From Lentzea nigeriaca (GTDB taxonomy: Bacteria > Actinomycetota > Actinomycetes > Mycobacteriales > Pseudonocardiaceae): a stretch of 64,000 nt of DNA. Position 1 is the first letter of the stretch. Every line of letters starts with the position of its first letter. Made by a program: the position numbers and the translations under genes. The notes under the pieces are model-generated. The model had not been told where the DNA came from and did no database searches. It was given only the letters and a program-made list of their open reading frames with translations. The DNA lies in assembly GCF_016907955.1 (NCBI RefSeq), contig NZ_JAFBCX010000006.1, positions 124,001 to 188,000 of the forward strand. The letters run 5' to 3'. Shown piece by piece: positions 24,164-32,689 of this stretch.

Positions 24164-26140
24164 CTACTTCAGGTCGATGCGGTAGATCTGGGTGGTGCTG
24201 TTGTTGGGGATGGAGTCCTTGTCCCCGTTGGAGGTCGTGAGCCAGAGGTCGCCGTCCGGCGTCTGCTCGACCGTCCTCAAGCGACCGTAGGCGCCCTCGA
24301 AGAAGATCTCCGGCTGACCGCCGATCGGGATCCGGTAGAGCCGCTGACCGCGCAACGCCGCCAGGTACAGCACTTCGTCCACAATGGTCAGTCCGCTCGG
24401 TGAGGCCTGCGAGACAGGCCACGTGTACTTCGGTGCGACGAAGTCTCCGCACTCGCCGGAGGTGCCCTCGCAGAGTGGCCAGCCGTAGTTGCCGCCCGGC
24501 CTGATCAGGTTGATCTCGTCCATGATCGAGTTGCCGAGCTCCGCCTCCCACAGCCGGCCGCGCGAGTCGAACGCGAGACCCTGCACGTTGCGGTGGCCGT
24601 AGCTGTAGACGTACTTGCCGGGGAACGGGTTGTCGCGCGGCACGCTGCCGTCCGGGTTGACGCGCAACACCTTGCCGCCCAACGAGTTCAGGTCCTGAGC
24701 GTTGGCCGCGACCTGGCCGTCGCCGGTGGCGACGTAGAGCTTGCCGTCCGGGCCGAACCGCAGCCTGCCGCCGTTGTGGAACTTGTTGCGCGGGGCGCCG
24801 GTGAGCAGGACCTGGTGCGCGTCCAGCTTTCCGTTGACCAGCTTGAACCTCACGAGCCGGTTGTCGGTCGGGCTGGTGTGGTAGGCGTAGATCCAGCCGT
24901 CGGAGTGCTCCAGGCCGAGGAGACCGCCCTCGCCGTCGGTGCTGACGACGTTCGGGACGCGGCCGGCGACGGTCTTCTCACCGTTGGGCGCGATGCGGAT
25001 GATGTCGCCGGTGTCGCGCTGGGCGTAGAACGCGGTGCCGTCCTTGAGGAATTCCAGGCCCCACGGCACATCCGTGTCGTCGGTGATCTTGGTGACCTCG
25101 CCGACGGGGTCGTGGCCCGTGCGGGTGGCGGCCTTGATCGGCGCGGTGAACGCCGAGCTCTTGCCGGAAGTGTCGATCGCCTTGACCGTGAACTCGTACG
25201 CCGTGTCCTGCCTCAGGCCCGCGATCGTCGTCTGCAGGCCGGTGGTGGTGCCGACCTGGACGCCGCCGGAGAAGACCGCGTAGCTCGCCACGGCGATGTC
25301 GTCGCTCGACGCTCCCCAGGCGAGCGAGACGCTGTTGGCGGTCGCCCTGGTCGCGATCGCGCTGGCGGGCGGGGTCGGCGGCCCGGTGTCGACGACGGCG
25401 GCCGGTGTGGTGACGGTGATCGAGTTGCTCGCCTGCGAGATGTTGCCCGCGGCGTCCTTCGCGTTGACGTAGAAGGAGTACGTGGTGTTCGGGGTGAGCC
25501 TCGTGATGTTGTTGGACAGCGCCTCGACCGTCTTCACGTACTGGCCGGACTGGTAGATCTCGTAGCTCGCGACGGCCACGTTGTCACTCGCCGCGCCCCA
25601 CTGCAGGTTCACCGAAGTGGCGGTGAAAGCCTTGACGGACAACGTTCCCGGGGCGCTGGGCGGCGTCGTGTCGACAACACCCGGAGTGCCGTGGACTTCG
25701 AATTCCCTGAGCTCGTAAGCGTGGAAGCACGGTGTGGTGAGAGAAACCCGGACCCAGCGTCCGAAACCGGTGAACTCGATGTTGTCGTCGCCGCCGTCAC
25801 CGTTTTCCGTGGTGTGGACGTCGCGCCAGTAAACGCCTTCCGGGGACGTCTGGACCGCGTACTTCCTGGCGCACAGGGCGCCCCAGCGGAGCACGACCCG
25901 GTTGATCGTGGACATCGAGCCGAGGTCGATGGAGATCCACTGGCGGTCGCCGCGTTCGCTGCGCCATGTGGTCCTGCGGTCGAGGTCCGTCGCCTTCGTG
26001 GCGACGTGACGGGCGTTGCTCTCGCTCGACGCCGTTGCCGGTCTGCCGAGCGAGAGCAGGACGTCGTCCGCGTGTGCCGGTGGTGCCGCCACCGCCGTGA
26101 GCGCCAGTGCGGTGATGACTGTGAGCAGTCTTCTGGCCAC
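24164..26140 (-). CDS. Secreted PQQ-type sugar dehydrogenase with F5/8C and FN3 domains
   Basis: A 658-residue exported protein. Order: signal peptide (1-24, cut near AHA), F5/8 type C carbohydrate-binding module (30-150), two fibronectin type III domains (about 160-250 and 258-345), then a six-bladed glucose/sorbosone dehydrogenase propeller (about 355-655; VPWGLEFLKDGTAFYAQRD, GGEGGLLGLEHS, HNGGRLRFGPDGKLYVATGD). The enzyme class oxidises soluble sugars with PQQ outside the cell; the added domains suggest work on polysaccharide-bound sugars. A LacI-type CAAACGTTTG site lies 48 bp upstream. It ends 2 bp from the convergent ABC-F gene. Confidence 0.9.
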   Translation of the reverse strand: MARRLLTVITALALTAVAAPPAHADDVLLSLGRPATASSESNARHVATKATDLDRRTTWRSERGDRQWISIDLGSMSTINRVVLRWGALCARKYAVQTSPEGVYWRDVHTTENGDGGDDNIEFTGFGRWVRVSLTTPCFHAYELREFEVHGTPGVVDTTPPSAPGTLSVKAFTATSVNLQWGAASDNVAVASYEIYQSGQYVKTVEALSNNITRLTPNTTYSFYVNAKDAAGNISQASNSITVTTPAAVVDTGPPTPPASAIATRATANSVSLAWGASSDDIAVASYAVFSGGVQVGTTTGLQTTIAGLRQDTAYEFTVKAIDTSGKSSAFTAPIKAATRTGHDPVGEVTKITDDTDVPWGLEFLKDGTAFYAQRDTGDIIRIAPNGEKTVAGRVPNVVSTDGEGGLLGLEHSDGWIYAYHTSPTDNRLVRFKLVNGKLDAHQVLLTGAPRNKFHNGGRLRFGPDGKLYVATGDGQVAANAQDLNSLGGKVLRVNPDGSVPRDNPFPGKYVYSYGHRNVQGLAFDSRGRLWEAELGNSIMDEINLIRPGGNYGWPLCEGTSGECGDFVAPKYTWPVSQASPSGLTIVDEVLYLAALRGQRLYRIPIGGQPEIFFEGAYGRLRTVEQTPDGDLWLTTSNGDKDSIPNNSTTQIYRIDLK

Positions 26141-26187
26141 GGTGCCTCCCAGATGGATCGGGCGGCGGTGGCGGCGTCAGCCTTTCA

Positions 26188-26197
26188 CAAACGTTTG
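26188..26197. promoter_or_regulatory. LacI-type operator CAAACGTTTG
   Basis: A perfect CG-centred 10-bp palindrome between the L,D-transpeptidase stop and the sugar dehydrogenase start. It is a good candidate for sugar-dependent repression of the dehydrogenase gene. The core is shared with the repeats at 9489 and 50721. Confidence 0.5.
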
Positions 26198-26204
26198 CAG
26201 GGGG

Positions 26205-27389
26205 CTAGCGGTTGCCCTGGACCCACTGCGTCCACGGGACCTGCCAGTCGCCGAAGCCGTCCCACGCCTCCAGCGGCGGGCCACCGGAGTTCGTGACGAT
26301 CACCGGGTCACCCTGCTTGCTGTTGTCGAACACCCACTTGGCGTTCTCCGGCGAGAGGTTGAGGCAGCCGTGGCTCACGTTGCGGCGCCCCTGGTCACCG
26401 ACGGACCACTCGGCCTGGTGGAAGAAGATGCCGCTGTTGGACATCCGGTACGCCCAGCTGACCGGTGTCTTGTAGCCGCCGTTCTCCAGCGCCAGGCCGT
26501 ACGTGGTCGAGTCCATGATCATGCGGTCGTGCTTCTCCATCAGCACGTACGTGCCGGTGGGCGTGGTGTTGGCCGCGTTGCCCATCGACGTCGGCATCGT
26601 GCGGATGACCTGACCGTTCTTCTTGACGGTGACCTGGTGCGTCTGCCCGTCCGCCTCGTAGATCATCTCGTCGCCGACCGTGGTCGTGATCACGCGGTCT
26701 TCCTGGCCGTAGATGCCGTCACCGACGGTCTTGCCGTAGACCTTGATGTGCATGGTGATCTTGGTGCCCGGCTTCCAGAACTTCTCGGGACGCCAGTGCA
26801 CCTCCTTCTTGTTGAACCAGTAGAAGGCGCCCTCGACCTTGGGCTCGGTGGTGATCTCCAGCATCTTCTCGGCCGCGACCTTGTCGGCCACCGGCTCGTC
26901 GAAGTAGAAGGCGAGCGGCTGCCCCACACCGATCGTGGTGCCGTCCATCGGGTTGGTCGACACGTACGTCAACGTCCGCGGCTTCACCGTGCTGAAGGAC
27001 GACTCCTTGGTCTGCGGCTTGCCGTCCTCACCGGTCGCCGTAGCGCTCAGCTTGTAGGTCTTGCCGTACCCGAGGGGCTCGGTGTTGGTCCACTGCGTCG
27101 ACTCGGGGTTCATCTTCCCCTCGACGAACTTGCCCTCGGGGTTCGTCAGCTTGACCTCGGTCAGCTTGCCGTCCGCCGCCGTGGCGATGACCGGCAGCCC
27201 CGGCGCCACGTCCGCCGCGCCGTCGTTCAACGCCAACGTCAACGTGACGGGCTTCGGCGGCGGCGGAGCACTCGACGACGTGCTCGCAGCCCCGTTGGCC
27301 CCCTCACTACCCCCCGAACAGCCTGCGATCAGGATCACAGCGACTCCCGCCATGACCACCCCACGACCGCGCCTGCCCCACATCCCCAT
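26205..27389 (-). CDS. Lipoprotein L,D-transpeptidase
   Basis: A 394-residue lipoprotein enzyme that makes 3-3 peptidoglycan crosslinks. The signal peptide ends in the lipobox LIAGC. A Ser/Pro linker is followed by two Ig-like domains (about 50-250) and a YkuD catalytic domain (about 255-375) with GIFFHQAEWSV and VSHGCLNLSPENA, which supply the catalytic His and Cys. The domain order matches mycobacterial LdtMt2. ATG 27389 has GGAAG 8 bp upstream; a longer frame reaches back towards tRNA-Lys and is not protein-like. Crosslinks of this type confer insensitivity to many beta-lactams. Confidence 0.93.
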   Translation of the reverse strand: MGMWGRRGRGVVMAGVAVILIAGCSGGSEGANGAASTSSSAPPPPKPVTLTLALNDGAADVAPGLPVIATAADGKLTEVKLTNPEGKFVEGKMNPESTQWTNTEPLGYGKTYKLSATATGEDGKPQTKESSFSTVKPRTLTYVSTNPMDGTTIGVGQPLAFYFDEPVADKVAAEKMLEITTEPKVEGAFYWFNKKEVHWRPEKFWKPGTKITMHIKVYGKTVGDGIYGQEDRVITTTVGDEMIYEADGQTHQVTVKKNGQVIRTMPTSMGNAANTTPTGTYVLMEKHDRMIMDSTTYGLALENGGYKTPVSWAYRMSNSGIFFHQAEWSVGDQGRRNVSHGCLNLSPENAKWVFDNSKQGDPVIVTNSGGPPLEAWDGFGDWQVPWTQWVQGNR

Positions 27390-27619
27390 CGACGCACTTC
27401 CGATCTGCTTGTCGCCCACTCCCGAGACTGCCTGCACGAAGCCGTATTGGCGTCCCCCGACTAGGTGACGACATGGTGTACCCGAAAGTTGCGCGAGTGG
27501 CCGGATCGTTACGAGCCGGATGACCTCCGGAAGGCGCCTGACCAGCCGATTGGGATCCGATCGTGGCCCTGTGCTAACGTTCTCCACGTCGGAACGGCAA
27601 GTGTCCGGCACACAAACAA

Positions 27620-27693
27620 GCGCCGCTAGCTCAGTTGGTTAGAGCAGCTGACTCTTAATCAGCGGGTCCGGGGTTCGAGTCCCTGGCGGCGTA
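27620..27693 (+). tRNA. tRNA-Lys (CTT), copy 1
   Basis: A 74-nt cloverleaf with acceptor GCGCCGC/GCGGCGT, D-arm GCTCAGTTGGTTAGAGC and anticodon loop CTCTTAA with anticodon CTT at 27654-27656. The T-loop is TTCGAGT and the discriminator base is A, with no CCA. It is identical to the copy at 50399. The 60 bp upstream of both (TGCTAACGTTCT and TCCGGCACACAAACAA boxes) are also similar. Confidence 0.97.
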
Positions 27694-27701
27694 CTCCAGA
27701 G

Positions 27702-27731
27702 AAGCAGGTAGAGATTCGTCTCTACCTGCTT
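27702..27731 (+). terminator. Terminator of tRNA-Lys copy 1
   Basis: AAGCAGGTAGAGA and its exact complement form a 13-bp stem with a TTCG tetraloop, followed by a T-run. The same hairpin follows the copies at 50399 and 55375. Confidence 0.9.
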
Positions 27732-27898
27732 TTCTGCATTCTGCGTACTGATGCTCTTTCTCCGTTTCGTCTGCTGGCTGCCGCAGAGCGTGTGCGTTTC
27801 CAGCAGCCGTGCGAGACGATCACCCGGTTCGGCTGAGCGGCGGTGGTTGCGGCCCTGACCGTTCGTTTGCTCGATGTTTCGGCGGGTAGCCAAGCGGC

Positions 27899-28231
27899 GT
27901 GAGCACAGACGAACTCCCTCTGCCCGACTACGACCAGCTCGCTCTGGGAGACCTGAGGCACCGGATCCGCTCGCTCACCGAGGAGGATCTTCGCGCGGTC
28001 CTCGGCCACGAGCGTGAGCACGGCAATCGCCTACCGGTGTTGCAGGTGCTCGAGGCAAGACTGGACGAGCTCGCCGGCGGCGCCACTCCCACGGGTGTCG
28101 ATCAGCGGGGCGCGCCCGGTGCCAGGCAAACGCCGACCGAGCCTTCCGCGTCTCCCGCGCACTCGCCCGACAACCACACCCCGCTGCGTCACGGCGTCTA
28201 CGGACAGACCCCGGCACGCGGACGCGACTGA
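27899..28231 (+). CDS. Small actinomycete protein, function unknown
   Basis: A 110-residue protein starting at GTG 27899. The N-terminal half (LPLPDYDQLALGDLRHRIRS, then LPVLQVLEARLDELAGG) is a compact helical segment of a type common in actinomycete small proteins that begin with an LPxPDYD motif. The C-terminal half is Pro/Ser-rich and likely disordered. No enzyme motif is visible. It stands alone between tRNA-Lys and the cyd genes. Confidence 0.65.
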   Translation: MSTDELPLPDYDQLALGDLRHRIRSLTEEDLRAVLGHEREHGNRLPVLQVLEARLDELAGGATPTGVDQRGAPGARQTPTEPSASPAHSPDNHTPLRHGVYGQTPARGRD

Positions 28232-28325
28232 CGGCTGCGCGCGGCGTTCTCGAGAGCGGGCGGCATCGCAACGTCCGCTCCGGTGAGCGAACCAGCGGTC
28301 CAGCCAGGCCGAGGGCCGGAGCCCT

Positions 28326-29321
28326 CTACCTGACGGACCGTTGGAACAGCACGTAGAGGTAAGCCAGCGAGGGAACCAGGACCAGTGCGCCCGCGCCCAG
28401 CGCGACGAGCAGGGCGACGAGGGTGGTGCGGCCGGTCGCGGCCTGGTCGACGGTCAGGGACGGCAACAGCACGTACGGGTACTGCCCCACCGCCCAGCCG
28501 ACCAGGATCGCGGTGACGGCGAGGGCGGAGACGACCCTGGCGACGGTGTAGCGGCGAGCCAGGAGCAGGGCGAGTGCGCTGACACCGGCGACGACGGACA
28601 GCACCACGACGGGCAGGCCGCGTCCGGTCAGTCCGTTGAACAACAGCGGTGCGTCGGCGTGGAGCACAGCAATCCCCGCCAGGCCGACCGCACCCGTCAC
28701 GGCCGCGGTCACCAAGGCGCGTAGGCGAAACGCGTCGGCCAGGTCGTGCTCGCCGTCGCGGCGGGCGTCGCCGCACAGGAACACCGCCGCCAGGTAGGCG
28801 CAGACCAGCACGGCGAGTGTGCCGCCCAGCAGCGAGGTCGGGTTGGCCCAGCTGGCCAGCACGTCACCCTCGGCGATGCCGGGCGGCACCCGGCCGGAGG
28901 CCACGCCGCCGACCACGGCGCCGAGGAAGAACGGTGTCAGCAACGAGGACAAGGCGAAGGCCGCGCCGAAGAAGCGGCGCATTCCCGGGGTGCTGACGCT
29001 CTTGCGGTAGGCGAAGGCCGCGCCGCGGGCGATCATGCCGAACCCCGCCAGCGTGAGCGGGATGTACAGGGTCGTCACGGCTGCGGCGAAGGCACGGGAG
29101 AAGCCGGTCCACAGCACCACCAGCACGAAGATCAGCCAGACGTGGTTGGCCTCCCAGACCGGGCCGATCGAGCGCTCGATCCGGTCGCGCACCCGGTGCC
29201 CGCGTTCGGTGCCACCCGCCAGCAGGTCCCACACCCCGCCGCCGAAGTCCGCACCGCCGAACAACGCGTAGGCGACCAGCCCCGCGAACGCCGCTCCCAG
29301 CACGACTTCGGCGAGTGTCAC
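28326..29321 (-). CDS. cydB: Cytochrome bd oxidase subunit II
   Basis: A 331-residue membrane protein with eight to nine helices. EVVLGAAFAGLVAYALFGGADFGGGVWDLL at the N-terminus (shown in two parts: EVVLGAAFAGLVAYALF and GGADFGGGVWDLL) and GPVWEANHVWLIFVLVVLWT are CydB signatures. CydB pairs with CydA to reduce oxygen to water with quinol electrons at low oxygen. It starts at a GTGA overlap with the end of cydA. The gene itself looks intact, but its partner cydA is broken, so a working bd oxidase from this locus is doubtful. Confidence 0.9.
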   Translation of the reverse strand: MTLAEVVLGAAFAGLVAYALFGGADFGGGVWDLLAGGTERGHRVRDRIERSIGPVWEANHVWLIFVLVVLWTGFSRAFAAAVTTLYIPLTLAGFGMIARGAAFAYRKSVSTPGMRRFFGAAFALSSLLTPFFLGAVVGGVASGRVPPGIAEGDVLASWANPTSLLGGTLAVLVCAYLAAVFLCGDARRDGEHDLADAFRLRALVTAAVTGAVGLAGIAVLHADAPLLFNGLTGRGLPVVVLSVVAGVSALALLLARRYTVARVVSALAVTAILVGWAVGQYPYVLLPSLTVDQAATGRTTLVALLVALGAGALVLVPSLAYLYVLFQRSVR

Positions 29322-30169
29322 CGCTGCTCCTGCGGCACGGGTGTGTCCTGGTCCCGGGCCAGCCTGCGCAGCACCACCACAGTGAAGGCCGTGAGCACGG
29401 TGTAGACGCCCACCACCGCTACGAGGCCCCAGCCGAGGCCTGGTGCCGGGCTCACGGCGTCGGCGGTGCGCAGGATGCCGTAGACGACCCACGGCTGCCT
29501 GCCGACCTCGGTGGTGATCCAGCCCGCTTCCATTGCGACCACCGCTGCCACACCCGACACCGCGACGGCTCGCAGGAACCACGCGGTGTCCGGCAAACGC
29601 CGCCTGCGCCACCACACGAAGCCGTACCAAGCGACGAGTAACAGCAGTGCGGTCCCGATGCCGACCATCGCGTTGTAGGCCAAGTGCACGACGTTGACCG
29701 GTGGCCGTTCGTCGGCCGGCACCTCTTCCAGTCCGGGCACCACACCGTCCGGGTCGTGGTGGATCAACAACGACAGCGCGTACGGGATCTCCACGGCGTA
29801 GCGCAGTTCGTCGTCCCGGTAGACGCCACCTATCGACAGACCGGCACCGGAGGTCGTCTCGTACTGGGCCTCCATCGCGGCGAGCTTCGCGGGCTGGTTG
29901 TCGGCGACCACGTTCGCGATCCAGTCCCCGACCCCGATCTGCGCCGGCGTGGCGAGCGCGGCGACGGTCAGCGGGATGAGCAGCCCGGCCCGGTGGTACC
30001 GGTCGCGGCGGCCGCGCAGCATGCCCACCGCGTACACCGAGGCGATCAGGAACCCGGTCACCATGAACGCCGCCAGCCACATGTGCACGAACTGCGCCCA
30101 TGTCGACGGCCCGAACATGGCCGCCCACGGCCGCGCGTCGACCACACCGCCCTGCTCGTCCAGCCGGAA
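29318..30169 (-). pseudogene. cydA: cydA, 3' part (separated from its 5' part)
   Basis: About 283 codons of cytochrome bd subunit I, from FRLDEQGGVVDARPWAAMFG to the C-terminus. It includes the quinol-binding-region helices (WAQFVHMWLAAFMVTGFLIA). The 5' part ends in ANAWMNNPTG at 30660. In intact CydA this is followed directly by FRLD, so the two parts are one gene split by 490 bp. The open frame continues upstream into the insert and could give a STAS-CydA hybrid of 439 residues from ATG 30637. That product would lack the first CydA helices and their heme ligand. Confidence 0.85.
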
Positions 30170-30182
30170 CATCGTCGCGAGC

Positions 30183-30284
30183 ACGCACCCTGTGCTGCGC
30201 GCCATGGAGATCAGCGGCCTGGACGCGTACCTCCCGATGAGCCGGTCGATTTCGGAGGCGGTGACCAGCATCGAGCTGGAGTGA
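30183..30284 (+). pseudogene. STAS-domain C-terminal fragment
   Basis: Reads THPVLRAMEISGLDAYLPMS followed by RSISEAVTSIELE and a stop. The pattern LEIsGLd..lP...SisEAv is the last helix region of anti-sigma-factor antagonists (STAS). The first two thirds of the domain are absent; upstream is cydA antisense. Confidence 0.6.
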
Positions 30285-30286
30285 TC

Positions 30287-30345
30287 ATGAAGATCGCGAT
30301 GGTGTCTGCCCACGCGAGCCACTACGTCGCCGGGCAACCGGCGGA
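30287..30345 (+). pseudogene. Glycosyltransferase N-terminal fragment
   Basis: ATG two bases after the STAS stop, reading MKIAMVSAHASHYVAGQPAD. This resembles the start of GT4 glycosyltransferases (MKIAMVSEHASPLA.. as remembered). Similarity ends after about 20 residues. A GT4 C-terminal half with no N-terminus lies 1.7 kb away at 32.0-32.6 kb on the same strand and may come from the same ancestral gene. Confidence 0.45.
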
Positions 30346-30637
30346 TGGGTGCGCGGCGGAGAGTTTCGGCATGAGCAGGACCGGTCGCCACGAGCACGGG
30401 CACCGCGGGCCAGTCGCTGATGCTCAGCGACACGGTGGTGAACACGCTCAGTGCGCTCGTGGTCCCGATGGTGACGTCGCTGAGGTCCACGATCAAGGCT
30501 CGGGGTACTTCGACCGCGTGTTTCAGCATGCAGTCCCGGAGCCGGGCGTACGTGGAGCGATCGAGCACTCCCCTCGGCCGGATCACCACGCAGTGGTCGA
30601 GCACGTCAGCGTCGAGCGCCAGTTGGTCCCCGATCAT
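30345..30637 (-). pseudogene. STAS-domain protein, truncated
   Basis: Starting at ATG 30637, about 98 residues of a STAS domain: DHCVVIRPRGVLDRSTYARL, then ALIVDLSDVTIGTTSALSVF, then VLVATGPAHAETLRRAPIRR. STAS proteins are anti-sigma antagonists controlled by serine phosphorylation. The helix after RAPIRR is missing; the frame instead runs through antisense of other fragments into cydA. A hybrid polypeptide is possible but would be unusual. No convincing ribosome site is seen. Confidence 0.65.
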
Positions 30638-30659
30638 CGTTCCGAGTCCGTGGGGATGC

Positions 30660-31145
30660 CCCGGTGGGGTTGTTCATCCACGCGTTGGCGGACACCACAC
30701 AGAACGCGCCCACGACGCCCGCGGCCACCATGGGCAGCGCGCTGAGCATGTGCGCCCGCGGCGACAACCGGTTCCAACCGAACAGGTACACGCCGACGAA
30801 GATCGCTTCGACGAAGAACGCGAATCCCTCCAGCACGAACGGGAAGCCGAACACCTCACCGAAGCGGCCCATCAACCCCGGCCAGAGGATCCCCATCTCG
30901 AACGACAGCAGCGTGCCGGACACCGCACCGGCGGCGAACAGCACGCCCATCGCCTTGGCCCACTTGTGCGCCAAGGCCGTCAGCACTTCGTCTCGGCGAC
31001 GGTGGCCACGCCACTCGGCGAACACGACGATCGCCGGGAACGCGATGCCGAAGCAGGCGAACACGATGTGCCAGCCCAGCGACAACGCCATCTGCATGCG
31101 CGCCGGATACAGGTTTCCGCTCGCGTCAGCCAGGAACTCCAGCAC
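30660..31145 (-). pseudogene. cydA: cydA, 5' part
   Basis: The first 162 codons of cytochrome bd subunit I, from GTG 31145 (GAGGAGG four bases upstream) to ANAWMNNPTG. It has the first four helices, with the heme-ligand region SLGWHIVFACFGIAFPAIVV and SFEMGILWPGLMGRFGEVFG. After Gly162 the frame leaves homology and stops at 30606. The missing remainder is at 29318-30169. Joined, the parts give about 445 residues, normal for an actinomycete CydA. Confidence 0.85.
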
Positions 31146-31289
31146 GCCCTCCTCGGATCACCCCTTTTACCCGTGCGGCATACCCGGCGTCGAAGATCTC
31201 AACCTCGCGTCATGAGAACCGCCCGGAAGCCATATTCGGACGAACCCCGGGTATTCACCGCCCATCGCGTCTCGCGCCATGAGGGTGGT

Positions 31290-31445
31290 GCGCCATGTTG
31301 CGGATCCGCCGGTTCGTCCGCGCTGCTCGCGAAACTGGACCGGTTGATCAACGAGGGCCGGCACCACCTCGTCCTCGACGTCTCCGGCATCACCTTCTGC
31401 GAGTCCTGGACATCACCGGTCTCACGCGCATGTTCGAGCAGTGAG
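31290..31445 (+). pseudogene. STAS-domain remnant with internal deletion
   Basis: One frame reads LLAKLDRLINEGRHHLVLDV followed by SGITFCES, the beta-strand and phosphorylation-loop region of a STAS anti-sigma antagonist. Right after it, another frame reads VLDITGLTRMFEQ and stops, the normal end of such a domain. The middle is deleted and the frame is shifted. No complete gene remains. Confidence 0.6.
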
Positions 31446-31460
31446 CCGCCGCGGCGCGGA

Positions 31461-31715
31461 CTAGGTCCTGCGGCCGGAGGTGACCAGGACCGCCCACACC
31501 GTCTTCCGGTGTTCGATCTCGTCAGCGACACAGCCCCACGTCTTGGCGAGCTGCGCGACCATCCGCAGACCTTTCCCCGCCCGGACGGGGTCGAGTCCGG
31601 GATCAGCGAGCACGACCGGAGCAGGGCTGTCGTCGCCGACAGCGACGGTGAGGCGGTCGTGCCGCAGCTCCAGGCGAAGGCGTGCCTTGCGCATGGACCT
31701 CCGCTGCTCGTTCAT
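31461..31715 (-). pseudogene. Anti-sigma-type histidine-kinase-like ATPase, C-terminal remnant
   Basis: An 84-codon frame: LRLELRHDRLTVAVGDDSPA (G1 box area), then DPVRAGKGLRMVAQLAKTWG (G2 area) and HRKTVWAVL at the end. This is the C-terminal half of an RsbW/SpoIIAB-like HATPase_c domain. The N box with its Mg-binding Asn is absent. STAS remnants beside it suggest the locus once held an anti-sigma/antagonist pair. Confidence 0.6.
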
Positions 31716-31880
31716 GTGCGGCAGCGGAGCGGTCGAGGCTTTCGCCGAGGCTCTCCCGTGCTTGAGCAGCGTGGCGCTTGGCCTCGGTCAGTGCGGCCTG
31801 CCGACAACGCTGGAACCGTCAGATTGCCCGCACCTGCATCGAGTACGTGGGGTGTCGCTGGCTGCAACGCACCACCGCCG

Positions 31881-31999
31881 GGCTGTTGATGGGCATCGGC
31901 GGATCTGGGACGGATGAGACGTTGCTGCGGTTCGCGGCGGCGTTCGAGGACGCGGTACAAGCCCGGCGAGCACCCACCTACGTCCCGACGATGCCCTGA
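31881..31999 (+). pseudogene. Amidase C-terminal remnant
   Basis: GLLMGIGGSGTDETLLRFAA, then AFEDAVQARRAPTYVPTMP and a stop. This matches the C-terminal end of amidase-signature enzymes (GLxxxG....DETLLRxAAAFE). The catalytic Ser-Ser-Lys region is absent. Confidence 0.5.
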
Positions 32000-32019
32000 C
32001 GCTCTGCCGGTTCGCCCAG

Positions 32020-32589
32020 CTCGGCAGTTGGGTACTTGTGCCGCACTCTGTGGAGCGAGACGCTGTCTACGCCGAGCTGGTGATCGCTGGACGTTCTGGG
32101 AGCGAACGACTGCACGATCCCGAGATCGCGAAGCTGCGGCAACACGCTGAGCACCTCGGTGTCGAAGACAGGGTCGTGTTCGTCGGCGCTGTGGCCCACT
32201 CGGCAATGGCCGCCTTGGTGCGGTCGGCCGACGCTGTCGTCTGCGCACCGTTGTACGAACCGTCTGGTGCGGTCGCGATCGAGGCCATGGCGTGCGGTGT
32301 GCCGGTCGTCGCCACCGCGGTCGGTGCGCTGGCCGATGTCGTCGTGAATGGCGTGACAGGCCTGCTCGTGCCGCCAGGAGAACCGGACAGCCTGTCCCGG
32401 GCACTGCGCTCACTCCTGCTGGACGACACGCTGCGCAACGAGTTCGCGGTGGCGGGCCGGGACCGCGTCGCCGCGCGGTACTCCTGGAGCCGCGTGGCCG
32501 AGGACGTTCTGCGTGTCTACGCACGGGCTGGTGCGGATTCGTCCGGACGGACGCGCGTTGGCGAGTGTCACGTGGATTCTGCGGGGTAG
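32020..32589 (+). pseudogene. GT4 glycosyltransferase, C-terminal half only
   Basis: About 180 residues covering the nucleotide-sugar-binding Rossmann domain of a GT-B glycosyltransferase: AELVIAGRSGSERLHDPEIA, LGVEDRVVFVGAV, then ADAVVCAPLYEPSGAVAIEA (EX7E motif) and MACGVPVVATAVGALADVV. The acceptor-binding N-terminal domain is missing, so the product could not work as a normal transferase. The half domain keeps good codon bias, so the truncation is recent or the piece is still expressed. A matching N-terminal snippet lies at 30287. Confidence 0.75.
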
Positions 32590-32689
32590 CCCCGGCGCTG
32601 CACGGCACGGGAAGGCGGCATCGGCGAGCCGATCTGCAGTGGCACAACGAAGTTTGCGAACCCGAACACGATCGGTGCCGGATCGAGCG

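Larger units (their letters stand above)
30170..30659. other. 490-bp mosaic insert splitting cydA
   Basis: Three foreign pieces lie between the two cydA parts: a plus-strand STAS C-terminus (about 30183-30284), the first codons of a plus-strand glycosyltransferase (from 30287) and a minus-strand STAS domain (about 30345-30637). No transposase, terminal repeat or target-site duplication is visible. Confidence 0.75.

Noticed and set aside
27639..27893. Minus-strand frames containing GTRTPDPLIKS, also at 50.4 and 55.4 kb.
   Set aside because: This peptide is the well-known spurious translation of the antisense strand of tRNA-Lys plus its terminator.
29318..30637. A deliberate STAS-CydA fusion protein.
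   Set aside because: The STAS part lacks its C-terminal helix, the linker is antisense of other fragments, and the missing CydA N-terminus lies immediately upstream, so a rearrangement is the simpler reading. It is kept as a finding because the hybrid frame is open.
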